64,000 nt of DNA from Streptomyces bambusae (GTDB taxonomy: Bacteria; Actinomycetota; Actinomycetes; Streptomycetales; Streptomycetaceae): contig NZ_JAJAUZ010000005.1 of NCBI RefSeq assembly GCF_020532645.1, forward strand, positions 155,816-219,815, given 5' to 3'. The first letter of the stretch is position 1; each line of letters begins with the position of its first letter. The position numbers and the translations under genes are program-made. Below the pieces are notes generated by a model. The model was given only the letters and a program-made list of their open reading frames with translations, made no database searches and had not been told where the DNA came from. Shown here piece by piece: positions 8,321 to 18,700 of the stretch.

Positions 8321-9748
8321 ATGCCGTCCCCTCTGTCTGCGGACCGCCCCGCCTCCTCGCCCGAGCCCGGCCCGGTCGATGCGCTCATCACGCAGACCCG
8401 GCAGCTGCGCGGCGAGGTGGACGCGGTCCGGCGCGACACCGTGGTGGACGACGACGACGCGCACGGCCGCTGGCAGCGGGCCCTGTGCGACCTCGCCGTG
8501 CACCATCTCGACGACCTGGACGAGCACTTGGGCCGTCTCAAGGACGGCCTGCCCGCCGTCCCGGCCCAGCCCGAGCACCGGGAGGCGCCCGCCGAGCGGC
8601 CGGCGCCGGACGACCGGCAGGGCCGGGTGGGCACCGCCGACTGGAACCTCCTGACCGACGAAGTCACCTGGTCCGACGAGCTGTTCCAGATCTTCGGCCG
8701 GGATCCGGAGAGCGGCCCGCTCACCCTCGACGAGTTCTGGTCCACCCTGTTCCCCGAGGACCAGCCGCGGCTCACCGCGCTGATGACCGACTGCCTGGTG
8801 GACGGCAAGCCCATCGACGGCGAGTTCCGCATCCTGCGGACCGACGGCTCGCTGCGCACCCTGCACATGCGCGGGGAACCGGCCCTGGACGCCGAAGGCT
8901 GCACCGCCTCGATGTGGGCCGTGGTCCGCGACGTCAGCGAACTGCGCCGCAGCGAGGCGGCCGTCGAGGAATCCGGCGCGTCGCTCCGGCAGCAGCAGGA
9001 GATCGCCCGGACCGAGCACCGGATGGCCGTCGAACTCCAGGAAGCCGTCCTGCCCGCCTGGCGCGGCACCCTCCGCTTCCCGTACGGCGGCACCGGCGCG
9101 CTCGACCTCGCCGCCCACTACCTGCCGTCCGCCCGCAGCTCACTGATCGGCGGCGACTGGTACGACGCCCTCGAACTCCCCGACGGCTCCTCGATGCTGA
9201 CCGTCGGAGACCTCACCGGCCACGGCGTCGCGGCGACCTCCGGCATGGCCATGATGCTGGGCGCCCTGCGCGGCATGGCCATGGCCGGCATCGCCCCCGG
9301 CCCGCTGATGGGCTGGCTCAACCAGATGCTGGAGACCTCCGCCCAGCCCGCCCTGGGCAGCGCGGTGTGCTGCCGCTTCGACCCGGCGACCCGGACCCTG
9401 TCCTGGGCCCAGGCCGGTCACCCCGCACCGCTGCTGTTCCGCGGCGGCACGGGGAGGGCCCTGGCCCGGCCCGAAGGCGTGCTGCTCGGCGCCACCGCCG
9501 GCGCCGTGTACGGGCAGACCGACGAACGCCTCGACGTGGGCGACGTCCTGGTCCTGCACACGGACGGGCTGTCCGCGCGCTGTCCCGGCTTCGGGCAGCC
9601 GGACGGGACGGACCGCCTGCTGGCGCTCGCGCCCCGGTTCACCGAGGCGCGGTCGGCGCAGGACTGCGTCCGCATGGTGGTGGAGGAATTCGGCGGGACC
9701 GGCCGTGAGGACGACGCCTGTGTGCTCGTGGCGCGGGTCGGGGGCTGA
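8321..9748 (+). CDS. PAS-domain PP2C-family (SpoIIE-type) serine phosphatase
   Basis: The product has 475 residues counted from the ATG at 8321, which has GGAG 6 nt upstream; longer in-frame starts lack a ribosome-binding site. A PAS-like sensor occupies about residues 102-215 (TADWNLLTDEVTWSDELFQIFG), a short linker helix follows, and the SpoIIE phosphatase domain runs from about 235 to the end. Metal-binding motifs are GGDWYD (277-282) and GDLTGHG (296-302), with a C-terminal GREDDACVLV. In Streptomyces such phosphatases usually dephosphorylate anti-anti-sigma factors in partner-switching pathways. No anti-sigma kinase or STAS gene is nearby, so its partner is elsewhere. The input signal of the PAS domain is unknown. 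Confidence 0.9.
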   Translation: MPSPLSADRPASSPEPGPVDALITQTRQLRGEVDAVRRDTVVDDDDAHGRWQRALCDLAVHHLDDLDEHLGRLKDGLPAVPAQPEHREAPAERPAPDDRQGRVGTADWNLLTDEVTWSDELFQIFGRDPESGPLTLDEFWSTLFPEDQPRLTALMTDCLVDGKPIDGEFRILRTDGSLRTLHMRGEPALDAEGCTASMWAVVRDVSELRRSEAAVEESGASLRQQQEIARTEHRMAVELQEAVLPAWRGTLRFPYGGTGALDLAAHYLPSARSSLIGGDWYDALELPDGSSMLTVGDLTGHGVAATSGMAMMLGALRGMAMAGIAPGPLMGWLNQMLETSAQPALGSAVCCRFDPATRTLSWAQAGHPAPLLFRGGTGRALARPEGVLLGATAGAVYGQTDERLDVGDVLVLHTDGLSARCPGFGQPDGTDRLLALAPRFTEARSAQDCVRMVVEEFGGTGREDDACVLVARVGG

Positions 9749-9875
9749 CCGCCGGCCTCCGGCACCCGCGCGCGACGTCCTGCCGTCCCGGTCCCGGGAT
9801 GGCTGTTGCCGTGCTGGCTGTTCTTACCTGTCTTCCCGTGTTCCTGCCGTGCCCTGATCCTGCCCGTGCACCGCC

Positions 9876-9894
9876 CCCCGGGGAGTCCCCGGGG
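9876..9894. terminator. Short GC hairpin between convergent genes
   Basis: CCCCGGGGA-G-TCCCCGGGG lies in the 160-bp gap between the convergent phosphatase and NsdA-like genes. It can end transcription from either side. The stem is short but pure G+C. Confidence 0.45.
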
Positions 9895-9908
9895 TCAGGG
9901 CCCCGGGA

Positions 9909-11402
9909 TCAGACCTCCGTGCCGCGCGGGCGGCGGGACGGGCTCTTCGGCAGGGCCATCTTGATCTCCTCGCGCAGGTCCTCGATCTTCGCGTAGCCCG
10001 CGTACTGGCCGGTCAGCCGGTACATCTCGCGCAGCCGGTCCCACGTCCGGTGCGAGGAGGTCTCGCCCATGGACATCAGCGCCAGCCGGGCGTAGCGGTC
10101 CGCCTGCTCGGGGTCGTCGGCGATGAAGCAGGCCGAGGCCATCGAGATGTAGTCGAAGATCTGCGAGCGCTGGTGTCCGGCGGCACGCAGCCGCAGGGCC
10201 TCGCGGGCGTGCCGCTGCGCGATGGGCGCGGCGGACGGGTCGTGGTCGGCCAGGGTACGGAAGGCCAGGGCCTGCATGCCGTGCATGTCGGCCTCGTCGA
10301 AGTGCTGCATCCAGCTCGGCGGCGGCACGTCGCGCTTGTCGGAGACGAACAGCTCCTCGGCCTCGCCGAGGGTGCGCCGCATGGCCTGGCCCTTGCCCAT
10401 GGCGGCCTGCGCCCAGGCCTCGATCGTGTGGAGCATGGCCCGCGTGCGCGGCAGGGTCTCCTCCCCGGACCCGGACTGGGCCAGCTGCATCAGGTCGAGC
10501 GCCTCGTGCGGCTTGCCCAGGTGCACCATCTGGCGGGCCGCCCGGGACAGCGCCTCGCCGGCCCGCGGCCGGTCACCGCCCTCGCGCGCCGCATGGGCGG
10601 CGATAACGAAGTACTTCTGGGCGGTCGGTTCGAGGCCGACGTCGTGGGACATCCAGCCGGCGAGGACCGCCAGGTTGGCCGCGACGCCCCACAGGCGCCG
10701 CTGGAGGTAGTCGGGGTGGCGGTAGGCGAGCATGCCGCCCACCTCGTTCAGCTGGCCCACGACGGCCTTGCGCTGGAGGCCGCCGCCCCGGGACGCGTCC
10801 CAGGCACGGAACACCTCCACGGAGCGTTCCAGGGCCTCGATCTCCTGGGAACCGATCGGCGCCGCCTCGTAGCGGTCGGCACCGATGGGATCCGCGTGCA
10901 GGGGGTTGTCGTAGCGAGGGGCGTCCAACGAGAGGGCCGGGTCGGTGTGCAGCCAGTCGTGCATGGCACTGCTGAGCGCCGATCCGGCGGTGAGCGCGGC
11001 ACCCGCGCCCATCAGTCCGCGTCGGTTGAGCATGAGGTCCATTCCCGTGAATTCGGTGAGGACCGCTGCCGTCCGTTCCGGCGCCCAGGGCAGCCCGTCG
11101 GGGTTCTCCTTCACCCCCGCCGAAGGCTTTCTGGTGGCGCGCCGTTGCCGTACGAACCCGAGGTCCTCAATGGTCACGACACGGCCGAGCCGCTCGGTGA
11201 ACAGCGCCGCCAGCACCGTCGGCACCGGTTCGCGCGGGGTCTCCCCCATGTCGATCCAGCGCCGTACCCGCGACGTGTCGGTCGCCAGCTGGTGGTGGCC
11301 CATGGCCGCCGCCTGCCGGTTGACCATGCGTGCGAGTTCGCCCTTCGACCAGCCGGCCAGGCCGAACAGGTCGTTCAGGCGGGTGTTGGGTCCTCTGCTC
11401 AC
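9909..11402 (-). CDS. NsdA/NsdB-like regulator (HTH-like N-terminus plus TPR repeats)
   Basis: This 497-residue protein starts at GTG (11400-11402). The first about 80 residues (LAGWSKGELARMVN, TDTSRVRRWIDMGETPREPVP) match the XRE-like head seen in Streptomyces NsdA, NsdB and related developmental regulators. A hydrophobic/Ala-rich stretch lies near residue 130 (GLMGAGAALTAGSALSSAM). The rest is helical with TPR-like repeats. In S. coelicolor NsdA and NsdB repress sporulation and/or antibiotic production; whether this copy does the same is inference. A CTGT-gttg-ACAG dyad at 11424-11435 lies in its promoter region. It converges on the PAS-phosphatase gene. Confidence 0.78.
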   Translation of the reverse strand: MSRGPNTRLNDLFGLAGWSKGELARMVNRQAAAMGHHQLATDTSRVRRWIDMGETPREPVPTVLAALFTERLGRVVTIEDLGFVRQRRATRKPSAGVKENPDGLPWAPERTAAVLTEFTGMDLMLNRRGLMGAGAALTAGSALSSAMHDWLHTDPALSLDAPRYDNPLHADPIGADRYEAAPIGSQEIEALERSVEVFRAWDASRGGGLQRKAVVGQLNEVGGMLAYRHPDYLQRRLWGVAANLAVLAGWMSHDVGLEPTAQKYFVIAAHAAREGGDRPRAGEALSRAARQMVHLGKPHEALDLMQLAQSGSGEETLPRTRAMLHTIEAWAQAAMGKGQAMRRTLGEAEELFVSDKRDVPPPSWMQHFDEADMHGMQALAFRTLADHDPSAAPIAQRHAREALRLRAAGHQRSQIFDYISMASACFIADDPEQADRYARLALMSMGETSSHRTWDRLREMYRLTGQYAGYAKIEDLREEIKMALPKSPSRRPRGTEV

Positions 11403-11667
11403 GTCAAGCCCCCAGGTTCTCGGCTGTGTTGACAGTAACCCCCGCGCAGATGCCGAGCGACTATTCGCCAGGCTTCGCCAGGGGGCGCCACGTGGAAGGC
11501 CACCCGCGCCCGGGTGTCAGGTAGGAATGCGCCTCCCCGCCCCGGTGGCCGACCTGCCGGAGTGGTCCGGTTGAACGGCAGCCGTGCGGCACTCCCCAGG
11601 GTGTCCGCGGTGCCGGGACGGGAAGGCGTACGCAACTCGTCGGCGCACGAAGGGATCCGTATCACCC

Positions 11668-12816
11668 ATGTACGCAGCATCGTCCTCCGTGTCCGCCCCC
11701 GTACGGCCCTACCGCACCTTCCAGGCGGGCGGCGGCCCCTACTTGGAGCCCGGCCGCGGCCCGGTCCCGGCGCAGGGCGCCGGCCGGCTCCGCCGGGCGC
11801 CCGGGGTGGCGCCGCAACCGCTGAGCGGAAGACTCGACCTGTCCGGCCCGCAGGGAGCCCAGCTGCGGACGGCCCTCGCCTCGGTGCACCGGATCTGTCC
11901 GGAGTTCGCACCCGTCCAGGTCCTGCGGCGCAGCGGACGGTCGGTCCTGCTGGTGGGCACCACCGGGCGGACGACCGCGGTCGCCAAGGTTTTACTGGAC
12001 CACTCGCCGGCCTGGGCCGAGCGCTACCGGCATGAAATAGCTGCATACCGGGCGTTCGTCCGCCACCGGCCGCCGGTCAGGGTCCCGCGTCTCATCGCCG
12101 CCGACCCGGAGAACTGCACGCTGGTCGTGGAACGGATGCCCGGACGTGTCGCTGCCCTGCAGCGGCACCCGGTGGAGGCGCCCCCGCGGGCGGACGTACG
12201 GGCGGCCCTCGGGGCGATCTGCCGGGTGAACCAGTGGCGGCCGCCGGCCGAGCTGTTCGGCCGGCCCCTGGACTACGCCCGCCGCATCTCCCGGTACCAC
12301 GAGCTCGGTCTGCTGACCGACCGGGACCTGGGAGACCTCCAGAAGCTGCTGCACGGCGTGGCCGTCGCCGGCGCCAAGCAGCCCGGCAGCCAATGGCAGT
12401 TCAACCACGGCGACGCCCTGCTGTCGAACCTGCTGCTGTCGCCGACCGGACCGGTCCTGCTCGACTGGGAGCACACCGGCTGGTACCTGCCCGGCTACGA
12501 CCTCGCCACCCTGTGGACGGTCCTGGGCGACGCACCGGTGGCGCGGCGCCAGATCAGCCAGCTGGCGCAGGCCGCGGGCCCGGTGGCGCGGGACGCCTTC
12601 CTCGTCAACCTGATGCTCGTGCTCACCCGGGAGATCCGGACCTACGAGCTGGCGGTGCAGCGCTCGATGAACGCGGCCGCCCCGGTCCTGCCGGGCGCGC
12701 CCGGCGCGGTCGCCCCGATGACCACGGGCGAGGAGCAGCGGCTGCTGCTGCGCAGGCTGCACGACGACTGCGGGATGGCGCGCCGCGCCGTCCGGGCGGC
12801 GGTGGGCACCCGCTAG
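11668..12816 (+). CDS. Aminoglycoside/choline phosphotransferase-fold protein
   Basis: This 382-residue protein has the small-molecule kinase fold. Its N-lobe includes [15 protein letters not shown], with the ATP-binding lysine. The catalytic Brenner motif is [13 protein letters not shown] (HGDxxxxN) and the metal-binding motif is [20 protein letters not shown]. Such proteins phosphorylate antibiotics, choline or other alcohols; here the target is unknown and resistance should not be assumed. The ATG at 11668 was chosen because the first residues then read [11 protein letters not shown], while upstream frame residues are Arg/Cys-rich and unlike a protein start. It is divergent from the NsdA-like gene and followed by a strong terminator. 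Confidence 0.78.
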   Translation: MYAASSSVSAPVRPYRTFQAGGGPYLEPGRGPVPAQGAGRLRRAPGVAPQPLSGRLDLSGPQGAQLRTALASVHRICPEFAPVQVLRRSGRSVLLVGTTGRTTAVAKVLLDHSPAWAERYRHEIAAYRAFVRHRPPVRVPRLIAADPENCTLVVERMPGRVAALQRHPVEAPPRADVRAALGAICRVNQWRPPAELFGRPLDYARRISRYHELGLLTDRDLGDLQKLLHGVAVAGAKQPGSQWQFNHGDALLSNLLLSPTGPVLLDWEHTGWYLPGYDLATLWTVLGDAPVARRQISQLAQAAGPVARDAFLVNLMLVLTREIRTYELAVQRSMNAAAPVLPGAPGAVAPMTTGEEQRLLLRRLHDDCGMARRAVRAAVGTR

Positions 12817-12838
12817 GGGCTGCAGGACGGCGGATTCC

Positions 12839-12883
12839 GGAATCCCGGGGTACGGGCGCACATCGCCCGCACCCCGGGATTCC
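12839..12883 (+). terminator. Strong two-tier hairpin terminator
   Basis: Arms 12839-12851 and 12871-12883 pair over 13 bp without mismatch. Inside the loop GGGCG pairs with CGCCC. It lies 22 bp after the stop of the phosphotransferase-fold gene. Confidence 0.85.
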
Positions 12884-13049
12884 GCATGTCGGCGGGCGGG
12901 CGGCGCCGTCGGACGCCGGGCGCAGGTGGCCGGAACCGGTACCCGCGCACGTGTCTTGACTTCACATGATCCCGCGAAGACCTTGCTGACGCAGCATCAG
13001 GTGTTCGGGGATCCCCGCCCCGCCTCCCCCACTCGGCTGGAGCCCGCCC

Positions 13050-14819
13050 ATGTCCGCTCGCGCTTCACGTCCTGTCCTCCCCTCCCGCCGCACCGTCCTG
13101 GCCGGTGCCGGTGCCGGGGCGCTCGCCGCCGGACTGCCCGCCGCCGCCCGGGCCGCCGAGGGCGCGGTCCTCGGCGAGTACGACGTCGTCGTGGTCGGCT
13201 CCGGGGCCGCCGGGATGACGGCCGCCCTCACCGCCGCCGTACGCGGTCTGAGCGTCGTGGTGGTGGAGAAGGCCGCCACCTTCGGCGGTTCGGCCGCCCG
13301 CTCGGGTGCCGGGATCTGGCTGCCGAACAACAGCGTGATCCTGGCCGCCGGCGTGCCGGACACCCCGCAGAAGGCGGCGCAGTACCTCGCCGCCGTGGTC
13401 GGTCCGGAGGTGCCGGCGGCCCGCCGGGAGGCCTTCCTGACCCACGGGCCCCGGATGCTGGACTTCGTGATGGCGCACAGCCCGCTGAGGTTCCGCTACA
13501 TGGCCGGCTACAGCGACTACTACCCGGACCTGCCCGGCGGTCTGCCGGGCGGCCGCTCGATCGAGCCGGACCAGCTCGACGGCAACGTCCTGGGGCCCGA
13601 ACTCGCCCGCCTGAACCCGGCGTACATGCCGGTGCCCGCCGGGATGGTGGTGTTCAGCCAGGACTACAAGTGGCTGACGCTGGCCGCCGTGAGCGCGAAG
13701 GGCCTGGCGGTGTCCACGGCGTGCCTGGCGCGCGGCACCGAGGCGGCCCTGTGCGGCGAGAAGCCCCTCACCATGGGCCAGGCACTGGCCGCCGGACTGC
13801 GGGCCGGCCTGCAGCGGGCGGGCGTCCCGGTGTGGCTGGAGACCCCGCTGGTGGACCTGGTGCAGGAGGGCGGGGCGGTCACCGGCGTCGTGGTCGAGCG
13901 GGGCGGCGTGCGGGCCACGGTGCGGGCCCGGAAGGGCGTGGTCGTCGGCTCGGGCGGATTCGAGCACCACGCGGGCATGCGGGCGCAGTACCAGCAGCAG
14001 CCGGTCGGCACCCAGTGGTCGGTGGGCGCGAAGGAGAACACCGGCGACGGCATCCGGGCCGGGCAGCGGGCCGGCGCGGCGCTGGCCCTGATGGAGGACG
14101 CCTGGTGGGGGCCGTCGATCCCGCTGCCGGGGGAGCCGTACTTCTGCCTGGCCGAGCGGACCCTGCCGGGCGGTCTGGTGGTGAACGCGGCGGGCGCCCG
14201 GTTCGTGAACGAGGCCGCGCCGTACAGCGACGTCGTGCACGTGATGTACGAGAAGGACCGGGGCGCGCCGGGCTCGCACATCCCGGCCTGGCTGATCGTG
14301 GACCAGAACTACCGGAGCAAGTACCTCTTCAAGGACGTCCTGCCGGCCCTGGCGTTCCCGGACGCGTGGTACGCGTCGGGCGCGGTGAAGAAGGCGTGGT
14401 CCTGGGATGCGCTGGCGGGGCAGATCGGGGTGCCGGCCGGGGCGCTGCGGGCCACCCTGGGCCGGTTCAACGCGCAGGCGTGGAACGGGTCGGACCCGGA
14501 CTTCCACCGCGGCGACAGCGCGTACGACCACTACTACACGGACCCGGGGGTGACCCCGAACTCCTGCCTGGCGCCGGTCTGGGCGCCGCCGTTCTACGCG
14601 TTCCGGATCGTGCCGGGCGACCTGGGGACGAAGGGCGGGATCGTGACCGACGAGCGGGCCCGGGCGCTGCGCGAGGACGGCTCGGTGATCCCGGGCCTGT
14701 ACGCGGCGGGCAATGCGAGTGCCGCCGTGATGGGGCACAGCTATGCGGGGGCGGGCTCCACGATCGGGCCCGCGATGACGTTCGGCCACATCGCGGCGAA
14801 CGACATCGCGGGCGCGTGA
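13050..14819 (+). CDS. FAD-dependent 3-ketosteroid dehydrogenase-like protein, Tat-exported
   Basis: This 589-residue flavoprotein begins with a twin-arginine signal (SRRTVLAGAGAGALAAGLPA, Arg13-Arg14) with a likely cleavage after the AARA stretch near residue 35. The dinucleotide-binding motif VVVGSGAAGMTAAL follows immediately. A C-terminal GLYAAGNASAAVMGHSYAGAG motif is typical of the fumarate reductase / KstD flavoprotein group. Relatives include 3-ketosteroid delta-1-dehydrogenases and other FAD-binding dehydrogenases. Export by Tat suggests oxidation of an extracellular or cell-wall substrate. A TTGACT -35-like element at 12956-12961 may mark the promoter. It converges on the 166-residue gene with a 9-bp gap. 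Steroid as substrate is not proven. Confidence 0.84.
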   Translation: MSARASRPVLPSRRTVLAGAGAGALAAGLPAAARAAEGAVLGEYDVVVVGSGAAGMTAALTAAVRGLSVVVVEKAATFGGSAARSGAGIWLPNNSVILAAGVPDTPQKAAQYLAAVVGPEVPAARREAFLTHGPRMLDFVMAHSPLRFRYMAGYSDYYPDLPGGLPGGRSIEPDQLDGNVLGPELARLNPAYMPVPAGMVVFSQDYKWLTLAAVSAKGLAVSTACLARGTEAALCGEKPLTMGQALAAGLRAGLQRAGVPVWLETPLVDLVQEGGAVTGVVVERGGVRATVRARKGVVVGSGGFEHHAGMRAQYQQQPVGTQWSVGAKENTGDGIRAGQRAGAALALMEDAWWGPSIPLPGEPYFCLAERTLPGGLVVNAAGARFVNEAAPYSDVVHVMYEKDRGAPGSHIPAWLIVDQNYRSKYLFKDVLPALAFPDAWYASGAVKKAWSWDALAGQIGVPAGALRATLGRFNAQAWNGSDPDFHRGDSAYDHYYTDPGVTPNSCLAPVWAPPFYAFRIVPGDLGTKGGIVTDERARALREDGSVIPGLYAAGNASAAVMGHSYAGAGSTIGPAMTFGHIAANDIAGA

Positions 14820-14828
14820 CGGCCCGGG

Positions 14829-15329
14829 TCAGCCCTGCTGGAAGAGTTCGGCGGGGAGCGGCTTCAGCAGCGCGTAGAGGTCGTCGCTGATCGGGCGGTC
14901 CCAGCTGGCGATGGTGACGAGCACGTTGTCGCTGCGGTCGAACTGGACGCAGGAGATCCGGGTCTCCGACAGCTTGATCTTGCGGACGATGAGGAGGTTG
15001 TCGCCCTGCATGACGGGGCAGTCCTCGACGCCGGTGACCTCGACGTCCTCGTCGTTCTCCAGCGCGTCGAGGAGCTGGGCGACCTCGAAGGGGACCTGCT
15101 TGTCGGCGAGGTCCCGGGCGGGTGAGCCCTCGGGCAGGTTTCCGATGATCATCGCGGGGCCGCGGCCGCCGAACAGGTCGTACCGGAGGAAGACGCCCTG
15201 GCAGCTGCCGTCGGGCGCGGGGAGCAGGCCGGCCCCGAGATTCCCAGGCCAGTCCCCCGGGTCCATGGCCAGGACGTCGAAGTCCGGGCCGGCGGGGGTG
15301 GCGGCGCTGCGGCGGCGGAGGAAGGACAT
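14829..15329 (-). CDS. Conserved hypothetical protein (166 aa)
   Basis: I do not recognise a named family. The 166-residue product is soluble, has a basic start (MSFLRRRS), an FDVLAMDPGDWPG segment and a mostly alpha/beta acidic body. A single Cys sits in VEDCPVMQGDNLLIVRK, and the end is Leu-rich (LYALLKPLPAELFQQG). Normal high-GC codon use and a plausible promoter show it is a real gene. The start is supported by a TACCAT hexamer on the minus strand (15336-15341), exactly 6 nt upstream of the ATG, implying a leaderless mRNA. The poly-G tract lies directly upstream, so its promoter context may be mis-assembled. Confidence 0.7.
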   Translation of the reverse strand: MSFLRRRSAATPAGPDFDVLAMDPGDWPGNLGAGLLPAPDGSCQGVFLRYDLFGGRGPAMIIGNLPEGSPARDLADKQVPFEVAQLLDALENDEDVEVTGVEDCPVMQGDNLLIVRKIKLSETRISCVQFDRSDNVLVTIASWDRPISDDLYALLKPLPAELFQQG

Positions 15330-15335
15330 GCCGCC

Positions 15336-15341
15336 ATGGTA
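15336..15341 (-). promoter_or_regulatory. Putative leaderless -10 (TACCAT) for the 166-aa gene
   Basis: Reading leftward, TACCAT fits the TANNNT actinobacterial -10. Six bases separate it from the ATG at 15329, so transcription would begin at the start codon. No -35 is visible. Confidence 0.5.
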
Positions 15342-15449
15342 CGGGTCCCGGCCCGGTTCCCGGCGCCCGGGCCCGGCTCCCCGGGCCGCGCGGGGTGGGC
15401 CGGCGCGGCCGGGCGGCGCGGCGGGCCCCGGAGCGCGCGGAGCGGGCCC

Positions 15450-15660
<211 letters not shown>

Positions 15661-15703
15661 GCCCCTCCGGCGTCACGTCAGAGCCGTGCCGCCCGGACCC
15701 GTG

Positions 15704-18700
15704 TTACGGGGTGACGGACTGGATCTGGACGCTGCCGCTGCCCGCCGCGGTGCCGCGGGCGTTGACCAGCGAGACCTCGCCGAAGAACTGGCGGCCCTCG
15801 GGGGCCGCGCTGCCGACGAGCACGTTGGCGCTGACCGTGGCGGAGGCGCCGTTGGCCAGGCTCACCGTGGCGCCCTCGTCGACCTGGACGGAGCCCAGCG
15901 AGTCGGCGAAGTACACGTCACGGTAGTCGTACGTGGTGGTACCGGCCGGGATCGCGTAGCCGATGACCTTGATGGAGTAGGTGCCGGCGGCCGGGTTGAG
16001 CAGGGTCACGGCCTCCTCGGAGTCGCCGTCGGCGGCGGAGCCGACCTTGACGCCGTCCTTGTAGACCTCGAGGTCGAGGTCGGCACCCGCGTCGGACACG
16101 CCGCCGATGGCGACGTCCAGGCGCTTGGCGCCCGCACCGATGGTGACCTCGGTGGTCTGGGTCTCACCGTTGGCGATGGAGGGCTTGGCCACCTTCGCGG
16201 AACCGAGCGGACCGCCCTTGAGCTTGCCCTCGAGGCCCGCCCAGTTGTTGGTGACGTTCCACTGGACCGGCGCCGGGGTGCCGATCTTCGCCTCGGGGAT
16301 CACCTTGACCGCCGGGTCGAAGGCGGTGCCGAGCACCGACACGTCCAGCTTGTACGGGTTGTCGAGCAGCGGCGACGTGCGGCGCGACTCGACCTCGATC
16401 TCCCAGACGCCCGGCGTCGGGTTGGCGACCGACCGCAGGTCGGGGCGGCAGACGTTGGCCGGGTTGTTGTAGTTCGGGTAGCAGTTGACCGTCGCGGTCG
16501 GGTCCACGGCCACACCGTACGGGTGGATCGAGATGAAGCGGGTCTGGCTGCCCTCGGCGAGACCGCCGAGCGCGACCTCCAGGGACTTGGCGCCGGCCGG
16601 GACGTTCACGAAGAACGCCTTGTGGCTGTTGCGCTGGACCGAGCCGGTCTCGGTGAAGCCGAAGGACGGCTTCGTGAGCTGCTTGGCGATGACGACCGTG
16701 GAGAGGATCTGCTTGTCGATGCCCTCGGTGGTGGCGTCGTCGAGCTGGAGCAGGCCGCTGTGCACGCCGGCCGTGTCGGCCTTCGCCTGGACCTTGATGG
16801 TGACGGGCTTGTTCAGCGGCAGGGTGACGTAGTCGTAGCCGCCGACGACCTTGAAGGTGCCGTCGTTGTTCCGCCACGACAGGTCGTGCCGGACGCCGTG
16901 CTTCGGGCCCGAGGTACGGGTGACGACGACGTCGTAGACCTTCTTCTGGCCGGCCTTCAGGCCGCCCTCACGGTCGTAGATGCCGGTGCCGAAGCCCGGC
17001 TCCTTCAGGAACTGGTCGAGCGCGGTGTCGACCGGGGCCTTGACGGTGAAGTCGTGGGCCTTCGCGCCGCGCTGGACGGAGTCCCAGGCCGCGTTCACGT
17101 CGATGAGGCCCGCGCCCTGCTCGTGCGCGCCGTAGCCCTTGATCTTCTTCGCGGTGCTGACCAGCGCGGTGCGCAGGGCGACCGGCGGCAGCGCGACCTT
17201 GGCCTGCTTGGCGGCGGAGAGGAGCAGCGCGCTCGCACCCGCGGCCTGCGGCGAGGACATCGAGGTGCCCTGCAGCATGCCGTAGCCGGCCGGGAGGGCG
17301 TAGCCCGCCTCGGCGACCGGGGCACCCGGCAGCCAGGTCTGGATGGTGTTGATGGACGCACCCGGGGCGGTGATGATCGGCGCCTGGCCGCCGTCCTCGC
17401 GCGGACCGCGCGAGGAGAACGGGAACATGGCGTACTTCTTCTCCACGCCGGAGCCGTAGTTGGCGGCCCAGGTGTCCTTGGAGACCGCGGCACCCACCGA
17501 GAGGACCTTGTCGGCCAGGCCGGGGTCGCCGATGGTGTTGATGCCCGGGCCCGAGTTGCCGGCCGAGATGACCAGCTGGACGCCGTAGGTGTCGATGAGG
17601 CGCGTGTACATCTGGGCGCGGGCGTTGTTGCCGTCGTTGAGCGCCGGCAGGCCGCCGATCGACATGTTGACGATGTCCACGCCGCGGTTGACGACGAGGT
17701 CGATCATGCCCTCGGTCAGCGCCACGTTGGTGCAGCCGCCCGACCAGGAGCAGGCGCGCGAGGAGACGAGCTTGGCGCCCGGCGCCTGGCCGTTCATCTT
17801 GCCGCCGAACAGGCTGTTGGCGGCGGTGATGCCGGCCACGTGGGTGCCGTGCTCGGACTCGATGATGCCGACGTTGACGAAGTCGGCCTTCTTGCCGACC
17901 CAGTCACCGCCCAGCGGGTCCATCGGGACGTCCTTGCGGATCTCGATGACGAACGGGATCCGCTCGGCGACCTCGGTGGCCGGGTTGTCGGTGCCGAAGT
18001 AGCCGACCTGGAAACCGTCCTTGTACGGCTTCATCGGCTCGTTGTCCGTGAAGTCGCCATTCTGGTCGGTGTCCACGCGGACGGTGCCGGCGGCCGCGTC
18101 GTACAGCAGGCCGAACCGGTCGGTGGTGTCGCCGTCGCGGTTGACGTCACCGGCCATGTCGCCGGTCGCGGTGATCGACTCGGAGAAGCGGCTCCACTGG
18201 AAGGTGCCCTCGGGGGCCTTCCAGCTCTGACCGCCCGCGGCGAAGGTGCCGCCGGTGACCGGAGTGATCTGCGCGCGCCAGGTGGCGTCGGCGTCGGCCA
18301 GCGGGTCGGTCGCGGTCACCCAGTCGACGATCTTGCGCTCGCCGGTGGTGGTCTTCTGGAGGGCCGGGTGACCGAGGTCGACGCCGGAGTCCAGGATGCC
18401 GATGGTCACACCGCGGCCGTCGGCCTTCGGGTTCGCCTTGACGAAGTCCACCGAACCGGTCTCGAAGGACGGGTTGTACGGGTTCTTCGCCGGGGTGTCC
18501 TTGCCCGGGGCCGGGTAGGAGCCGGCGGTGCGCTTGACCGTGCCGGTCTCGCGGTCCGCGTCCGGACGCGGGTCCTCCAGCTTGATCTCCTGCCGCAGGT
18601 CGATGCCCGTGACGGAGGAGAGCTTGGCGGCGGCCGTCAGCGCGGCCTCGGCCTTCGCGGTGGGGAGGGTGGCGCGGACGTAACCGAGCTTGTCGTACGT

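Noticed and set aside
11668..12816. Aminoglycoside resistance gene
   Set aside because: It has the kinase fold only; nothing in the sequence points to an antibiotic substrate.
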